In this document: positions 12,350 to 26,154 of the stretch, piece after piece
Position numbering within the stretch: position 1 is the first letter of the stretch
How the letters are laid out: the number at the start of each line of letters is the position of its first letter
DNA from: Coenobita brevimanus
Lineage: Eukaryota; Arthropoda; Malacostraca; Decapoda; Coenobitidae
Length of the DNA stretch: 64,000 bases
Direction of reading: 5' to 3'
Assembly (NCBI GenBank): GCA_032717465.1
Contig: CM064632.1
Location: forward strand, 22,892,951-22,956,950
The notes under the pieces: generated by a model
What the model was told of the DNA's origin: nothing
Database searches by the model: none
What the model saw: only the letters and a program-made list of their open reading frames with translations
Translations under genes and position numbers: made by a program

Positions 12350-12615
12350 TGAAAGGTGAGGGTGGATTATGTGATTGTGGAAGATAGGGTGGATCATGGA
12401 TTGTGGAAGGGGTGGATCATAGATTGTGGAACTTGGGGTGGATCACTGGACTGTGGAGGGTGGGGATGGATTATGGATTGTGGAGGGTGGGGTGGATCAT
12501 GGATTGTGGAGGGGTGTGGGTGGATCACGGATTGTGGAAGGTGGGGTGGATCATGGATTGTGAAAGGCTAGATGGATTATGGAGTGTGGAAGGTGCGGTG
12601 GATCGTGTGACTGTA
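12350..12615. repeat. ~27-bp G-rich minisatellite
   Basis: About nine to ten imperfect units built on ggtggatcatggattgtgg with variable G-runs. Spacing of the GGATCA/GGATTA core is about 25-31 bp. The open frame it creates (repeated Trp-Gly-Gly and Asp-Cys-Gly) is a by-product. Confidence 0.85.
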
Positions 12616-15060
<2,445 letters not shown>

Positions 15061-15355
15061 TGTGTGTTTTCCCACTCGCTCTCTCTCCCTCTCTCCGTCT
15101 TTCCCACTCCCCCTCCTCTTCTCAACCTTTCCCTTTGAGACGACTACCGCCATAGATGTGTGTAATTCTTCTCACTCGCTCCCTCTCTCCCTCCCTGTCT
15201 CTCTTCCTTTTACCCCCCCCTCTCCCATGTAGTCTCATCCAGTCCCCCCCCCTTCTCTCTCTCTATCTCTCTCTCTCTCTCACTTTCTCTTCTTATGCCA
15301 GTATAAATGTTCCCTGGTGAAATCACACCTTCCCATCCACCGTCCATCTTCACTC
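15061..15355. repeat. Pyrimidine-rich tract
   Basis: CT-, CCCT- and C-run-rich plus strand without a gene. Confidence 0.8.
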
Positions 15356-15399
15356 ACACCACAACATTCCCGCCTAACCACACAAACCCTTGGTATTTC

Positions 15400-15995
15400 C
15401 CGCTATATCTCGTCATTTCTCGTCTGATCTCGCCACATTTTATCTGATCTCGCCATTTCTCTTGTCTCGTCCAGCCATCCTTTCTGCCATCCATCCTCAT
15501 CCACACCTCACAATTTACGCCTAACCACATAGTCCCTTGTCAGTGCCAGGTATATCTCGTCGCTTCTCGTGTGATCTCGCCACTTCTCGTCTAGTCTCGC
15601 CACATACCCCCTGATTTTACCTCTACTTTCCTGATCTCGCCACTTTTAGCCAAATTTCGATTTTATTTTTATTTTTATTTTTTTCCTCCTCACTCATTTT
15701 CTCACCACTTCCAGCAATATCTCACAAATTCTCGCTTCTTCCCTGGTCACGCCATTTCTCCCCTCACAGTCCCACGCCACTGCTCGCCAAATCTCGCTAC
15801 TTCTCGCTGTATTTCGCCTTTCGCCATATCTCACCACTTCACATGCAGTCTCGCCAGATCTCGCCGCCTCGCCGCCACTTATGGTCATATCTCGTTATTT
15901 CTCGCCACTTCTCGCAATATGTCGTTACTTTTCGCCTCATCTCGCTACTTCTCGTCAAGTCTTGCTCTTTCTCGCAAATCTCGCCACTACCTATT
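15400..15995. repeat. Irregular tandem repeat of TCTCGCC(A)CTTCTCG
   Basis: The heptamer TCTCGCC and its variants (TCTCGTC, TTTCGCC, TCTCGCT) occur more than twenty times, spaced roughly 10-25 bp, usually as tctcgccacttctcg or tctcgccatatctc. A short-unit degenerate minisatellite. No gene is apparent on either strand. Confidence 0.75.
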
Positions 15996-16045
15996 TTCAT
16001 TCTCCATCAAGGACACGTTTTAAAAATTGTTTTCCCTAATTTTTG

Positions 16046-16049
<4 letters not shown>

Positions 16050-16125
<76 letters not shown>
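16050..16125. repeat. (CT)n microsatellite
   Basis: About 38 CT units, bounded by ttttgtattc and gactaaccc. Confidence 0.97.
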
Positions 16126-16301
16126 ACTAACCCTGTTTTTTTTATCTAGGATTTTTTTTTCTCTGTATATTGTAAGATTAATTGATCAGCATTCCATTTC
16201 GTTCCTTTTTAGTTTTTAGTTTGAGTCCACATTTTCGGCCTCCATCTCGGTATTCTGTTTATAATAGGCTTTCCTGGCAGTGGGTCTTATGCAAGGGTTC
16301 G

Positions 16302-16303
<2 letters not shown>

Positions 16304-16345
<42 letters not shown>

Positions 16346-16734
16346 TCAGTAGGTGGGATAGCCAGAGGTCTTTAGGGATCACCCCCCCTTCTCTCTCTCT
16401 CTCTGACCTCATTTTCCTTTCTTTTTCCATCTTCCTTTCCCTTTTCCATCTCCCCTTTTCCCCTTTACCTTTCCTTTGTTTCCCCAGTCCTTGTCCTTCC
16501 CTTCTTTTATTTTTCATTTTCCTTCCTCGTTTCCTCCCCAAACATCTCTGTTTCCTTTCTTCCGATTTTCTCCTTTCCTCCCCTTTTCCTTCCTTTCTTC
16601 CAACTTTTGCCTCAGCTTCCTCCACTCCTCCAAAGAACTCTTCCCTTTTTCCCTCTTTTCCTCTCGTTGCTCCCTCTTTTCCTTACCCCTCTTCCCTCCT
16701 CTCATTACTTATTTTCCTTACCTTCCTCCTCTAG

Positions 16735-16783
<49 letters not shown>

Positions 16784-16808
16784 CTCTCTGTCTGTCTGTC
16801 TGTCTGTC

Positions 16809-16899
<91 letters not shown>

Positions 16900-17320
16900 C
16901 TTATGTTTTCTCTCCTCAGCACCTAAGACATCTCCCTCTCTTCCTCCTTTTTCCCACTCTCCTCTTCCCTCCTTTGGTTTCCTCTTTTCCATCTTGTCCT
17001 CACTGCCCTTCCGCCGTTTCCTGTCCTTTCTTCTATTTCGTCCTCCTTCTTTTCCATCCTTTTCTCTCCTTTCTTTCGTCCTTTCCTCCCCTCTTCTACT
17101 CTTTCCCCCTACCTTCTCTTCCAACCTTTCCACTAAAATCATAGATCTTTTTCTCCCCCCTCTTCAGTCCTTTCCTCTGTTCCATCTTTTCCTCCCTTCT
17201 CTTCCATCCTCCTCTTCCCTTCTCTTCTTCCTCTTTTCTCTCCATATCTACCCCTTTCCCCTCTGTTCTCACCTCTCAACGGCTCTCTCACTTTTTCCCT
17301 CCCTCCTCCGTCACTTCTAA
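16304..17320. repeat. GA run and long CT/CTGT pyrimidine tract
   Basis: Starts with a GA run (16304-16342), then about 900 bp of nearly pure pyrimidine on the plus strand, with CT and CTGT cores at 16735-16895. Such homopurine-homopyrimidine DNA can form triplex structures. Frames up to 237 codons here are Ser/Leu/Phe/Pro composition only. Confidence 0.9.
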
Positions 17321-17545
17321 TACTATTGGTGGAGAAGCATGGCTGGGGGAGAGGGGGAGAGGAGAGAGCAAGAGGGGAGAAATAGGTATGACAGAGAGGG
17401 GGGAGAGTTGGAGTGACAGTGAGGGAATGTGACTTGGAGGTGAAGGAGAGGGGAGAGAACGCTGCAGAGGGAGAGGATAGTGGGAACGTGATGGAGGTGG
17501 AAGTTAATTAAGAGTGAAAGTGAAAGCAAGTCACGAGACGAAGCA

Positions 17546-17592
<47 letters not shown>

Positions 17593-17760
17593 AGAACAAT
17601 GTCAGTGCGAGAGATGCGAAAAAATCTAAGAAAGGAAATGAGACCAGGATTTAGGAAGGACTAGAGGGGTGGGGGTGGAGGAGCAAGGGTGACGAGGACG
17701 AAGATAAATGATAACGAAGGAAAACTGTGATATTAACGAGAAAGAATGGTGGTAATAATG
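17321..17760. other. Purine-rich spacer with a GA run
   Basis: G/A-rich plus strand, with a GA run (about 17552-17580) ending in a G-run. No gene recognised. Confidence 0.6.
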
Positions 17761-17767
17761 AAACATC

Positions 17768-17932
17768 CTCGGCCCCTATGACTCACTCAGATGAATAAAA
17801 TCGCCTGAGGGTAGCTGGACTAGGGTCTAGAGTTGCCATGTTCATGAGACGGTCAACCTTTTCAATCCGATGAAACATAAAAAAATTGATTCTGGCTTCC
17901 TACTGTGATTTTCTTCGTCTTAGATTTTTCAC

Positions 17933-18016
<84 letters not shown>

Positions 18017-18300
18017 AAACCCCTTCACTACTACAGATCCTAATTCCTGAGCTTAATTAAATCTTGAGAGGGATTAAATTATGTCATGGGTCTAAAGGTG
18101 TTAATGGTACCTGTGCTCTCGGGCTCCTGTTACTCACTCTCAGCTGAATAAAATCGTCTGGGGGTAACTTTAATGAAACACCGCACGAGTTATCCTGACC
18201 ATGAGAGGGTGATGGGTGACAGTATTAATCCTCTGGCTCCTATGACTCACTCTCAGCTGAATAAAATAGTCTTGTGGCAGCTGAACTAGAACACTAACTT
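17768..18300. repeat. Three copies of a short dispersed repeat flanking a CT run
   Basis: Copies begin near 17770, 18119 and 18233 and share ggctcctatgactcactc followed by agctgaataaaatcgtc and a G-rich then gctggac-like segment, about 50-90 bp in all. Further members are at 14391-14440 and 10943-10990. A (CT)n run at 17935-18014 separates the first copy from the other two. I do not recognise the family. No coding potential or tRNA-like boxes. Confidence 0.7.
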
Positions 18301-18769
18301 GAGCTCTCCCGGCTTTAAGGTTAAGCTCCTTCACCTCGCCGCCGTCTTTGTTAATTTTCCACCTGCCGACTCCAAGCCACCTTACTTAGCTTAATGGAAG
18401 GCGAGTGGTGGAGATGAAGTGATATTACCTTCACCCCAATGACTTATTTTTTAAAGTTTATTCTTGATTGTTCCAGACGGTTTTACTTATCTTCGGAGAG
18501 ACTTTCTGAACAGACGGAGATACTGTAGAGACCTTAATTCATCCCCCACAAGAGATCCTACATAAATGCCGCAAAAATCGTCTAGTTGTAGCAAGAATAA
18601 TTAAAAAAGAAAGAAAGAAAATGGATTCACTGGTCTCAACTTGTGAACGATGACCTAATTACCTGCTAAGAAGTTAACTGAAAAAAATAAGCCCAAACAA
18701 AACTACATACGTAAAAAATTGCAAGCGAAAAAATGCCTAAAATGCGTCACTGGATTCAAGGTGTAATTA

Positions 18770-18990
18770 CTATACCCTTTTTACTCTAACTTGGTCTAAA
18801 AAAAAACATGCCATCTCTCCATTTTGAATATTGAGTTGTTACCAAGCGATTAACAATATAAAATGCTGCTAGTCATGAAGAAGTGTTATGGAAAGGATGT
18901 AGGGGCACAGTATTGTCACTGACGTACTTGAAATAATCTGCAAATGGACAAAAACCTGGGCCATGTTAAGGTAAAAAGACCGTAGCCAAG
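18770..18990. repeat. Dispersed ~220-bp repeat, monomer 1
   Basis: Aligns with 19490-19720: ccatctctccattttgaat, taaaatgctgctagtcatga, agaagtgttatgg and a final ctgcaaa..gggcca segment, in the same order. The central part is homologous to the tandem array at 49680-50470. Confidence 0.65.
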
Positions 18991-19022
18991 CAGTTAACTG
19001 TAAATATAGCACAAACAAAACT

Positions 19023-19136
19023 ATGTATCTATTGCCAGACGTCTTAATCTCAGAAGGGGTTGCCACAAACAAATCGCCTCCATGCCGCCCTGTCCCCCGG
19101 CATTCCGCTGCCCTCCACCCAGCTCACACACCCCTT
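19023..19136 (-). mobile_element. 3' end fragment of an RTE-like LINE
   Basis: The plus strand reads tctattgccagacgtcttaa and continues collinearly with 34655-34770. On the minus strand it encodes the family's terminal WRRFVCGNP-like motif, equivalent to WRRYVCSHP. Only about 110 bp survive, lying between two members of another dispersed repeat. Confidence 0.75.
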
Positions 19137-19209
19137 GAGCAAAATTTTGCGTAAAAACAATACCCGAGAAAATATGAGCGTCGTAGAAATGATCCTGCTA
19201 CTACCGAAA

Positions 19210-19249
19210 TCACGATGATTTTCAATCAACGCTTTGAAAATCATCGTGA
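19210..19249. other. Perfect 15-bp inverted repeat
   Basis: TCACGATGATTTTCA and TGAAAATCATCGTGA flank a 10-nt loop with no mismatch. No flanking target duplication is obvious, so a MITE is not demonstrated; the stem is shorter than a typical microRNA precursor. Confidence 0.8.
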
Positions 19250-19489
19250 AAATGCACCAATAAAACTGTCTTTAAATTAACATTGCTGTGAAGAAAAGTA
19301 CCAGAAATATTTGCCTGGAAAAATACCTAGAGAAGTGCTAGACGGTTTCTCGAAATTTATCCAGAAAATATCAGAAAACACCGTCTGGAAATCTATGTAG
19401 AAATAGAGCAGGAAAAATTAATTTTAAAAAAGGACAGTTATTGAAACCTTCTTATTGTTCGTCTTTTGAATTTGACTTGTTACGATGAT

Positions 19490-19720
19490 AATTCTACGCC
19501 GCTTACTGTACCTTGGCCAAAAGTTGCCATCGCCCCATCTTGAATGCTGAGTTATAAAAATAGGTTGAGACTAGAATATAATGCTGGTCACGAAGAAGTG
19601 CTACAGAAAGGGTGTAGAGTCACAGTTGCATAGTCTGCTTTCTGCCACTGAGTTACGTAAAATAAGCTGCAAAAGGATGAAAATTTGGGCCAATTGTAAG
19701 TGAACGAACAGTAGAATACT
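19490..19720. repeat. Dispersed ~220-bp repeat, monomer 2
   Basis: Second dispersed member (see 18770-18990). Its core gctggtcacgaagaagtgct is closer to the tandem units at 49680-50470 than monomer 1 is. Confidence 0.65.
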
Positions 19721-20246
19721 CCCGCGTCATTGCCCAGCCTCAGTTCAGGGTAGATTGTGTTCTTTCCAGTGACCTTGACCTTTGATCTAACAGAAAATGG
19801 AGTTTCGAGGTTAGGTCTCTCAAGCACTAAACTTAAATACGCAATTAGACAAACAAGCTAGACGTGCAGTAAGACCCAACAGTACAAATAAGGACCACGA
19901 TATAAACTTGACTGTTACTTGTCGTGTTCTCGGGGAAGATTGTCCTCCATAGTCACTGCAGGTCCTGGACGTCATTAATTTAATTTTGCTGCAGCCAGAC
20001 GATTTTTTTTTTTTTTTTTCTATCCAGGAGGTCATCCTTACGTGAAGAAGCTAATGAAAGCTGGATTTAACCCCACCAATTTGATTCCACCAAAGCTAAG
20101 TCCAGTCGTCTGAACGTAGCATGAATATAATATAATAATAATGATACTGATCATCATCATCATCATCATCGTCGTCGTCGTCGTCGTCGTCGTCAGTCAG
20201 TCAGTCATTACCATCACCATCCCCAGCAATCAATCAGTTATCATAT

Positions 20247-20280
<34 letters not shown>

Positions 20281-20626
20281 CGTCATCGTAGAAGAGGTTA
20301 ATGATTTCCGTGCAGTCGACAGGAATATAACAGCGTGTTACCAAAACCGAGTCCCCGAAGGTGCAAACAAACTCTCAGTATCTGACATATTTACTGTACG
20401 CCTGCAAATAGTTACCTGTGATTATTGGCATCTTGCGGCATAAAATGTTTTCAGTAACAGTACATAGAGCTAAGACATTATTTAGCATCAACACGTGCTT
20501 TGAAATTTATCTTTGAAAAACTATAGGATTCACTTTTGATTTGTTTTTACTGATAACCTGTGCAAGAAGGCAATGAACATCCCACTCTGAGTGAAGTATA
20601 TCAGAATAACTTATTATGATCATCCT

Positions 20627-20629
<3 letters not shown>
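19721..20629. other. Spacer with trinucleotide runs, no gene recognised
   Basis: A T-run near 20010 and imperfect ATC/GTC and AAT runs at 20150-20280 lie in otherwise mixed DNA. The apparent Ile/Val-rich frame there is the repeat. Confidence 0.6.

Positions 20630-20702
<73 letters not shown>
20630..20702. repeat. (TA)n microsatellite
   Basis: About 36 TA units adjoining the 3' end of the minus-strand LINE. It may have grown from the LINE's terminal repeat or been its target. Confidence 0.95.
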
Positions 20703-20706
<4 letters not shown>

Positions 20707-22928
20707 AATAACAGAACGGAGGAAGGAAAAAAACAAATGGGTAAAAAAAATAATCCATACACCAGATTACTGGTGTCCTCTGTTCATAAAATATCTGTAA
20801 CAGTTAGACTTGAACAGTTGTGGGTTGAAATTTGGAGGAAAACAACTCTGGGGAAGCGAGTTCCAGAGAGATGCAGTTTGGGGAATGAAAGAATTCTGAT
20901 AGGCAGAAGTTCTGCAATATGGCTGAGTGACATTCCAGTCATGAGCACTACCAGATGCCCGTGTAGCACGAGGGAAGGCATAGAGAGGTGGCACCATGGA
21001 CGCAACTTCGTCTGAGCATTTGCCAAAAAAAACCTGTAAAATAATGCAAGGGAGGCAACATTCCTTCTTACTTGCAGGGGAGGTAGTTTATATGTAATGG
21101 CAGGGTTGTTAATGATTCTAACAGTTTTGTTCTGAATTTTGTGCAACATCTCCACAATCATTCCACAACGGTGAGCAATATTCAAGCTGGGACCGCACAT
21201 GGCTCTTATAAATTATAGCTAACTGCTCATCGGCGAAGAAGTTACGGACTCTGTACAATAATCCAAGTTTCTTTGAGGCGGTTTTAGCAAGTGATCTGAC
21301 ATGAGAGGTCCAGCTGAGGGCACTGTTAAGTGAGACTCCAAGAATTTCAATACTTTTGGAGATGGGAATATTAGTAGCACTGAAGGTAATGTACGAATCT
21401 GGCAATATCTGTCTATTAGTAAACTGTATATATTTAGTTTTACTAGCATTAAAAGAGACAAGGTTGTTTTGTCCCCATTCACTGATTGTAGATAGGTCTT
21501 GATTTATGGAGATGGCTGTACTGAGTTGAGAGGTAGAGATATTAGACTTTGTAAATGGATGTCTGAGTGTGAATGAACTATGTAGTGTTGAGTCATCTGC
21601 ATATGAGTGAATGGAATTGTGGAGTGACAGATAAGAGATCATTAATATGAACCAGAAATAGGATTGGTGCCAGAACTTATCCCTGCGGCACGCCGGCGTT
21701 AATTGAGTGGAAATTCGAATATACGTCATCTACTTTTACTGTTATTTTCCTGTCACTAAGATAAGAAGAAATCAAAGGAACAAAAGACGTTAGTCCATAG
21801 CAAGGGAGTTTGGACAGCAGGGAACGGTGCCATACTCTGGTCAAAAGCTTTAGAGATATCAAGAGCTACTGCATGAGTTTCTCCAAAAAGATCAATTGAT
21901 TGATGGATGGTATGAGTTAAGAGATTGAGTATGTCAATGGTGGATCTTTCGTGGCGAAAACCGTATTGTCTATCACTAATTAAGTTGTTGGATTCAAGAT
22001 GTTTAATAATATGCTTATTAATTAAAGTTTCAAATACCTTACCAAGAGAAGATGTGACAGCTATTGGTCTGTAATTGGAGGGGTCAGACGAACTTCCTTT
22101 CTTCGGAACTGGGTGGATATTGGCTTCTTTCCATGAGTTTGGGAATGAAGAAGCACGTATGCATAGTCTGAATAATTTAGCTAGGACAGAGGCAAGTTCA
22201 GGGGAACGCTTTTTTAAAACAATTGGCGGAATTCCATCTGGGCCTGGAGCTTTGTTGGTAGGTAAATTGTCTAGGATGGATTTTACGTATCTTGTCTGTA
22301 TTTTAAGTGGGGCAATTTCGGGAGAATCAAGTTCCAGTACTGAGACATTCTGGCTAGTATCATCTATGGTAGAGTTTCTTGCAAAGGTACTAGCAAAGAT
22401 ATCTACTTTCCCATCGTGGGTCATTTGTAATATTGCCATCTGAAGATTTTAGTGGGGGAATGGAAGATGACTTGTTAAAGTTATTATTGAAAGAATTAAG
22501 AGTTGACCAGAATATTCTATTGTCATTAGGGTTGTTATGTAGTTTTGATGCTTGCTTTTGAAGAAAGTTTGATTTAGATAGATTTACTACAGCTTTTGCA
22601 TGATTTCTAGCAATTTTAAATTGGGAGAGTGATTCAGATGTTTTTGATTTTAAGTAAGAGTTATAGGCTGATGACTTTTGGGCTGTTGCTCTGGCACAAT
22701 TGCCATCAAACCATTTTGGAGAGTTTGATCTTTTAGTGAACTGTTGACTTGGTATGAATAAATCCATACCAGCTAGTATTAAGTCGCAAATGTGGGACTG
22801 GGTAGAATTGGGATCACTAGAGAAGAAAGACAGCCATGGAATATCAGCAAGATAATTTCTAAATCCATCCCAGTCTGCCCTGTCAAAGTGCCATCGGGTC
22901 ACCCTGACAGGTTCAGAATGGGGAGGGA
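20703..22928 (-). mobile_element. Jockey-like LINE (family B), 5'-truncated copy
   Basis: A non-LTR retrotransposon with RT and a C-terminal domain. It is collinear with the fuller copy at 52169-55700, but stops at about 22928, where the two sequences diverge. The endonuclease region is therefore missing. The 3' end adjoins a TA repeat. The assignment to the jockey/CR1 supergroup rests on RT motifs and the C-terminal signature (SLWNSLPQSCFPP) and is approximate. Confidence 0.85.
20767..22902 (-). pseudogene. Broken reverse transcriptase of the family B LINE
   Basis: Several frames make up one RT-containing polyprotein. N-terminal linker with LILAGMDLFIPSQQ and KWFDGNCARA (near 22750); RT fingers with NKAPGPDGIPP (near 22240) and PVPKKGSSSDPSNYRPIAV (near 22090); motif A (ALDISKAFD) near 21860; motif B (INAGVPQG) near 21690; an intact catalytic YADD near 21600; then thumb and C-terminal domain (SQLEYCSPLWN, ASLALFYRF, NSFIPQTASLWN). 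Frame breaks occur near 22425, 21850, 21690 and 21130, so no complete enzyme can be made although catalytic residues are kept. Confidence 0.85.
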
Positions 22929-23181
22929 TTATGCAATCCTCTTTGTCCTTCCTGCAGAAATAAGTAGCATTATAAAGAAATATTATACTTGTTGTTCTCG
23001 CAAAATAATCTTAGGACAGGAATTTCTTCATACGAGAAAAGACGTAGGAAGAATCCAACCTCTGTTTGTCCCTCCTGCTGTAAAAAAATATTTAGACAGT
23101 CAGTTGAACGTAAGTATGATTGAGAATCGACGAGAACAAACGACTGGGAAAGACTCTGCCTTCTACCTGTCACTTTCTGTA

Positions 23182-23183
<2 letters not shown>

Positions 23184-23219
<36 letters not shown>

Positions 23220-23271
23220 TAATGATGATGATGATGATGATGATGATGATGGTGGCGGTGGTGGTGGTGAT

Positions 23272-23332
<61 letters not shown>
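23184..23332. repeat. Compound AAT / GAT / GGT / TA microsatellite
   Basis: Four simple repeats follow one another; the TA run ends exactly where the LTR retrotransposon begins and probably supplied its target site. Confidence 0.95.
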
Positions 23333-23336
<4 letters not shown>

Positions 23337-24115
23337 ACATAGCCTATGATTTCATCATCCTTTGTGTAATTCTAACGTACAGTATGCTGCATGTTTGATC
23401 ACGAGCGTGTCTCACTCCCCCCTTCTACCCTTATAATAAAGTAAGTCGTTCTTTCTGTTGTTCTGAGCAGCATTGTCAACTCTTTGTCCCCTCTGGCTTC
23501 ATTTGCGCGTCCTTCTTACAAGTTGTATCAAGCTCTGCCGGCCCCTATATAATGAGCTCAGTCTCTGCATTAATTGCCACTTAGATCTACTCCTCATTTT
23601 TCTCACATCTCTGTCCTCCCTGTACAGTTGTTATTATTGTGAGTGCTCAGGAAGTCTCCAACCATCTAGCAGCTGTGTAATTTGAGTATAAGTGTTATTA
23701 CATTTTTTCTTGTACTGTATAGCATAAGGTGTTAATTCGTAGGCCTGGTAAGGTTTTTGTGATTCATGTGTTTTGGGCGTCAGCCATTATTAATAATATT
23801 TTGTATCTGTAATAATATATCTTGCATTCACTGAGTATTATCTGGTATTCTCATTTTATCAGGGCTGACTTAGATAAATTTACTCATGCTAATTTCGTGT
23901 TAATAGAGGCTATTGCAGTTAACCATTTATTTAACCTGTTTTTTGCCATTACATTAACCTTATGAGTCCTGAATGTTTTGTTGTTAGTTTGAGCATTAAA
24001 CTTTAACTTGTAATTTTACCTAACTCTTTTGTTTTGAACCTGGAACTTTACGGGACAGTAGTGATTTCTAGTATTCTCACTTAAAGTGTACATTATCTTT
24101 CTCTGTTCCGTAGCA
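23333..24115 (+). repeat. 5' long terminal repeat
   Basis: Begins TGTTACATAG, ends TTCCGTAGCA. It contains a TATA-like tataataaag near 23432 that could position transcription. About twenty substitutions and one ~6-base indel distinguish it from the 3' LTR. Confidence 0.93.
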
Positions 24116-24121
24116 TAAATT

Positions 24122-24139
24122 TGGCGACCTCGCCAGGAT
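24122..24139 (+). promoter_or_regulatory. Primer-binding site
   Basis: TGGCGACCTCGCCAGGAT starts six bases after the 5' LTR and begins with TGG, as expected for pairing with a tRNA 3' CCA end. The identity of the tRNA was not determined. Confidence 0.7.
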
Positions 24140-24194
24140 ATTCAGGATAATGTCATAAGGATATTGCTTGATATTTTGTGACTGAGATTTATTC

Positions 24195-25383
24195 ATGATG
24201 TCTAAAATTACTACTCTTGATGAAGCCAAAGATTTTTTTGTCAAATGTGCAAACAGTGTGTGATGTAGAAAACAGAACAAAGAATGAACTTAAGCTTGTT
24301 GCACAACAATTGGGAATTCCTGTTCGCTCTCATCATTCTAAAGATCAAATTGTTGACATGATTAATGAAAGCTTGTTTAATGTAACTCCTCGAAATGAGC
24401 AAATCGCAGATTGAATTAGCTAAATTACAGCTAGCCCTGGAGGAGGCTCAGTGCTAAGGAGGCTGAATTTAAGGCAAATGCTCGTATTCAGGAGGCTCAG
24501 GCACAAATTGAACTTGCTAGGATTCAGGCAGACCATGAGTATCGCATGAAACAAGGTGGAACTGGATCATCTAGCTCTGATGATTTTGATGTGGCTAAAA
24601 ATGTTAAACTTGTCCCTCCTTTTAATGAATCTGATTTAACAAAGTATTTTCAGTTGTTTGACATGGTAGCTACAGGTTTTAATTGGCCCAAAAGTATTGG
24701 CCAGTACTCCTTCAAACTGTTCTCACCGGTAAAGCTCAAGTAACTTATGCATCTTTGCCTCAGGATCGATCTGATAATTATGATGTAGTTAAGAGCTTGA
24801 TTCTTAAGGCCAATGAGCTTGTTCCTGAAGCCTATAGGAGTAAAATTTAGGACAACTTAAAAAGCAAGATAAGCAATCCCATGTTGAGTATGCAAAATCA
24901 AAGAAGATCTGTCAGAGCAGTGGTTGAATTCTAAGAATGTGGATTCTGATTTTGGTAAATTTAAGCAGATGATCTTGCTGGAGGACTTCAAAAGGTGTAT
25001 TAATAATGATGTAATCCTATATCTTGATGAGAAAAGAATAGATAATTTGTCTGATGCTGCAGTTTTAGCTGATGAATATGTTCTCACTCACAAGAGATAT
25101 TCTAAAGAAAAAAGGAAAGCTGAGAGTAAGTACGTTGCCTCTACTCAGAGTACAGGTAACAGGAAAGAGAATAAAGATGATGTTTTCTCAGGAAGTAAAT
25201 ACCAGCTTCACCTCTAGGTTTCAGAAAAGTAAATGTACTTATTGTAGTATGCTTGGTCATACTACGGAGAAATGTTTCAGGAGACAGCGTGATGTGAACA
25301 AAAAGGAATCTTTAAATATTCAGTCAATTGGTCTAGTGTCCACCCTTGAGAGTTCCCAGAATTCTTTAACTGAGTTAACTTGA
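24195..25383 (+). pseudogene. gag of the LTR retrotransposon (frameshifted)
   Basis: Gag would form the particle that packages element RNA. The first ATG pair is at 24195/24198. The frame breaks near 24235, continues with a SAP-like KNELKLVAQQLGIP segment, breaks again near 24415, resumes with KLVPPFNESDLTKYFQLFD (a motif of Gypsy gag proteins), and shifts twice more. A canonical CX2CX4HX4C zinc knuckle (CTYCSMLGHTTEKC) is intact at 25234-25275 and binds RNA in this family. Reading frames here are plainly real, but no single frame covers them. Confidence 0.85.
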
Positions 25384-25390
25384 ACCTGCT

Positions 25391-25760
25391 TTGAGGGGTA
25401 AATTAAATTCTTATGATGAAGCTCCTCTTTTGAGCAGTAACGTGGGTGACACTCTCAAGAGTTCATGTGCTAATTTCCTGTCTGATGGTTTTGTCAGTCC
25501 TCTGGACAGTAATGACCGGAAATCAGTTAAAATATATCGTGATACAGGTGCTTGCCGATCCCTTATGCTGACCAGTGTTCTAGGCTCTAATGTTAATTCC
25601 TCTGATGAAACTGTAATCTTACAAGGTGTAGGAAATAATTAATTCTCTGTCCCTCTGTGCAGAGTGAATTTAGAGTCTGGTTTTGTTAATAGTTCCATTA
25701 TGGTTGGGTTGGTTGAGACACTCCCAATGTCAGGTGTAACTTTCTTGCTTGGAAATGATA
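25391..25760 (+). pseudogene. Aspartic protease region of the LTR retrotransposon
   Basis: The catalytic DTGA triplet region is at 25541-25552 (YRDTGACRSLML). A second conserved block, VTFLLGNDIGG, lies near 25740, as in Gypsy proteases. A stop at about 25640 separates the two. The protease would cleave the gag-pol polyprotein. A linker with CAVTRAKSK (near 25855) leads to the integrase. Confidence 0.85.
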
Positions 25761-26154
25761 TTGGTGGAAGTCAAGTGTGTCCAGCTCCTCAGTTGTCTAG
25801 TGAGCCAGTGGCTGCGGCCCAGGATTGTGACGTCCCTGATGTGTTCCCTGCATGTGCTGTCACTAGGGCAAAGTCTAAAGTTACTGGTGACTTAGAGGAT
25901 AATGATGATGATGTTATCCTAGCTGACACTTTTCTTGCTAATTTGGACCACTCACCAGATGAGGCAGTACCCCGTAGTGTTGATAATTTGTCTCGTCAAG
26001 AGTTGGTTGAGTTGCAGGTTGCTGACCCTGAGTTGAAAGGTCTAGCTAACTCTGCTTACAGTGAAGAAGAGTCAGCTGGTGCTTCTACTTGTTATTATAT
26101 AAAGTCAGGAGTACTTATGAGGGAAGTGGAGACCCCCAACAGCATCAGCCGACT

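Noticed and set aside
16303..17320. Ser/Leu/Phe-rich and Arg/Glu-rich frames over 140-237 codons
   Set aside because: Homopyrimidine DNA lacks stop codons by composition. Frames overlap in every register and on both strands with no domain similarity.
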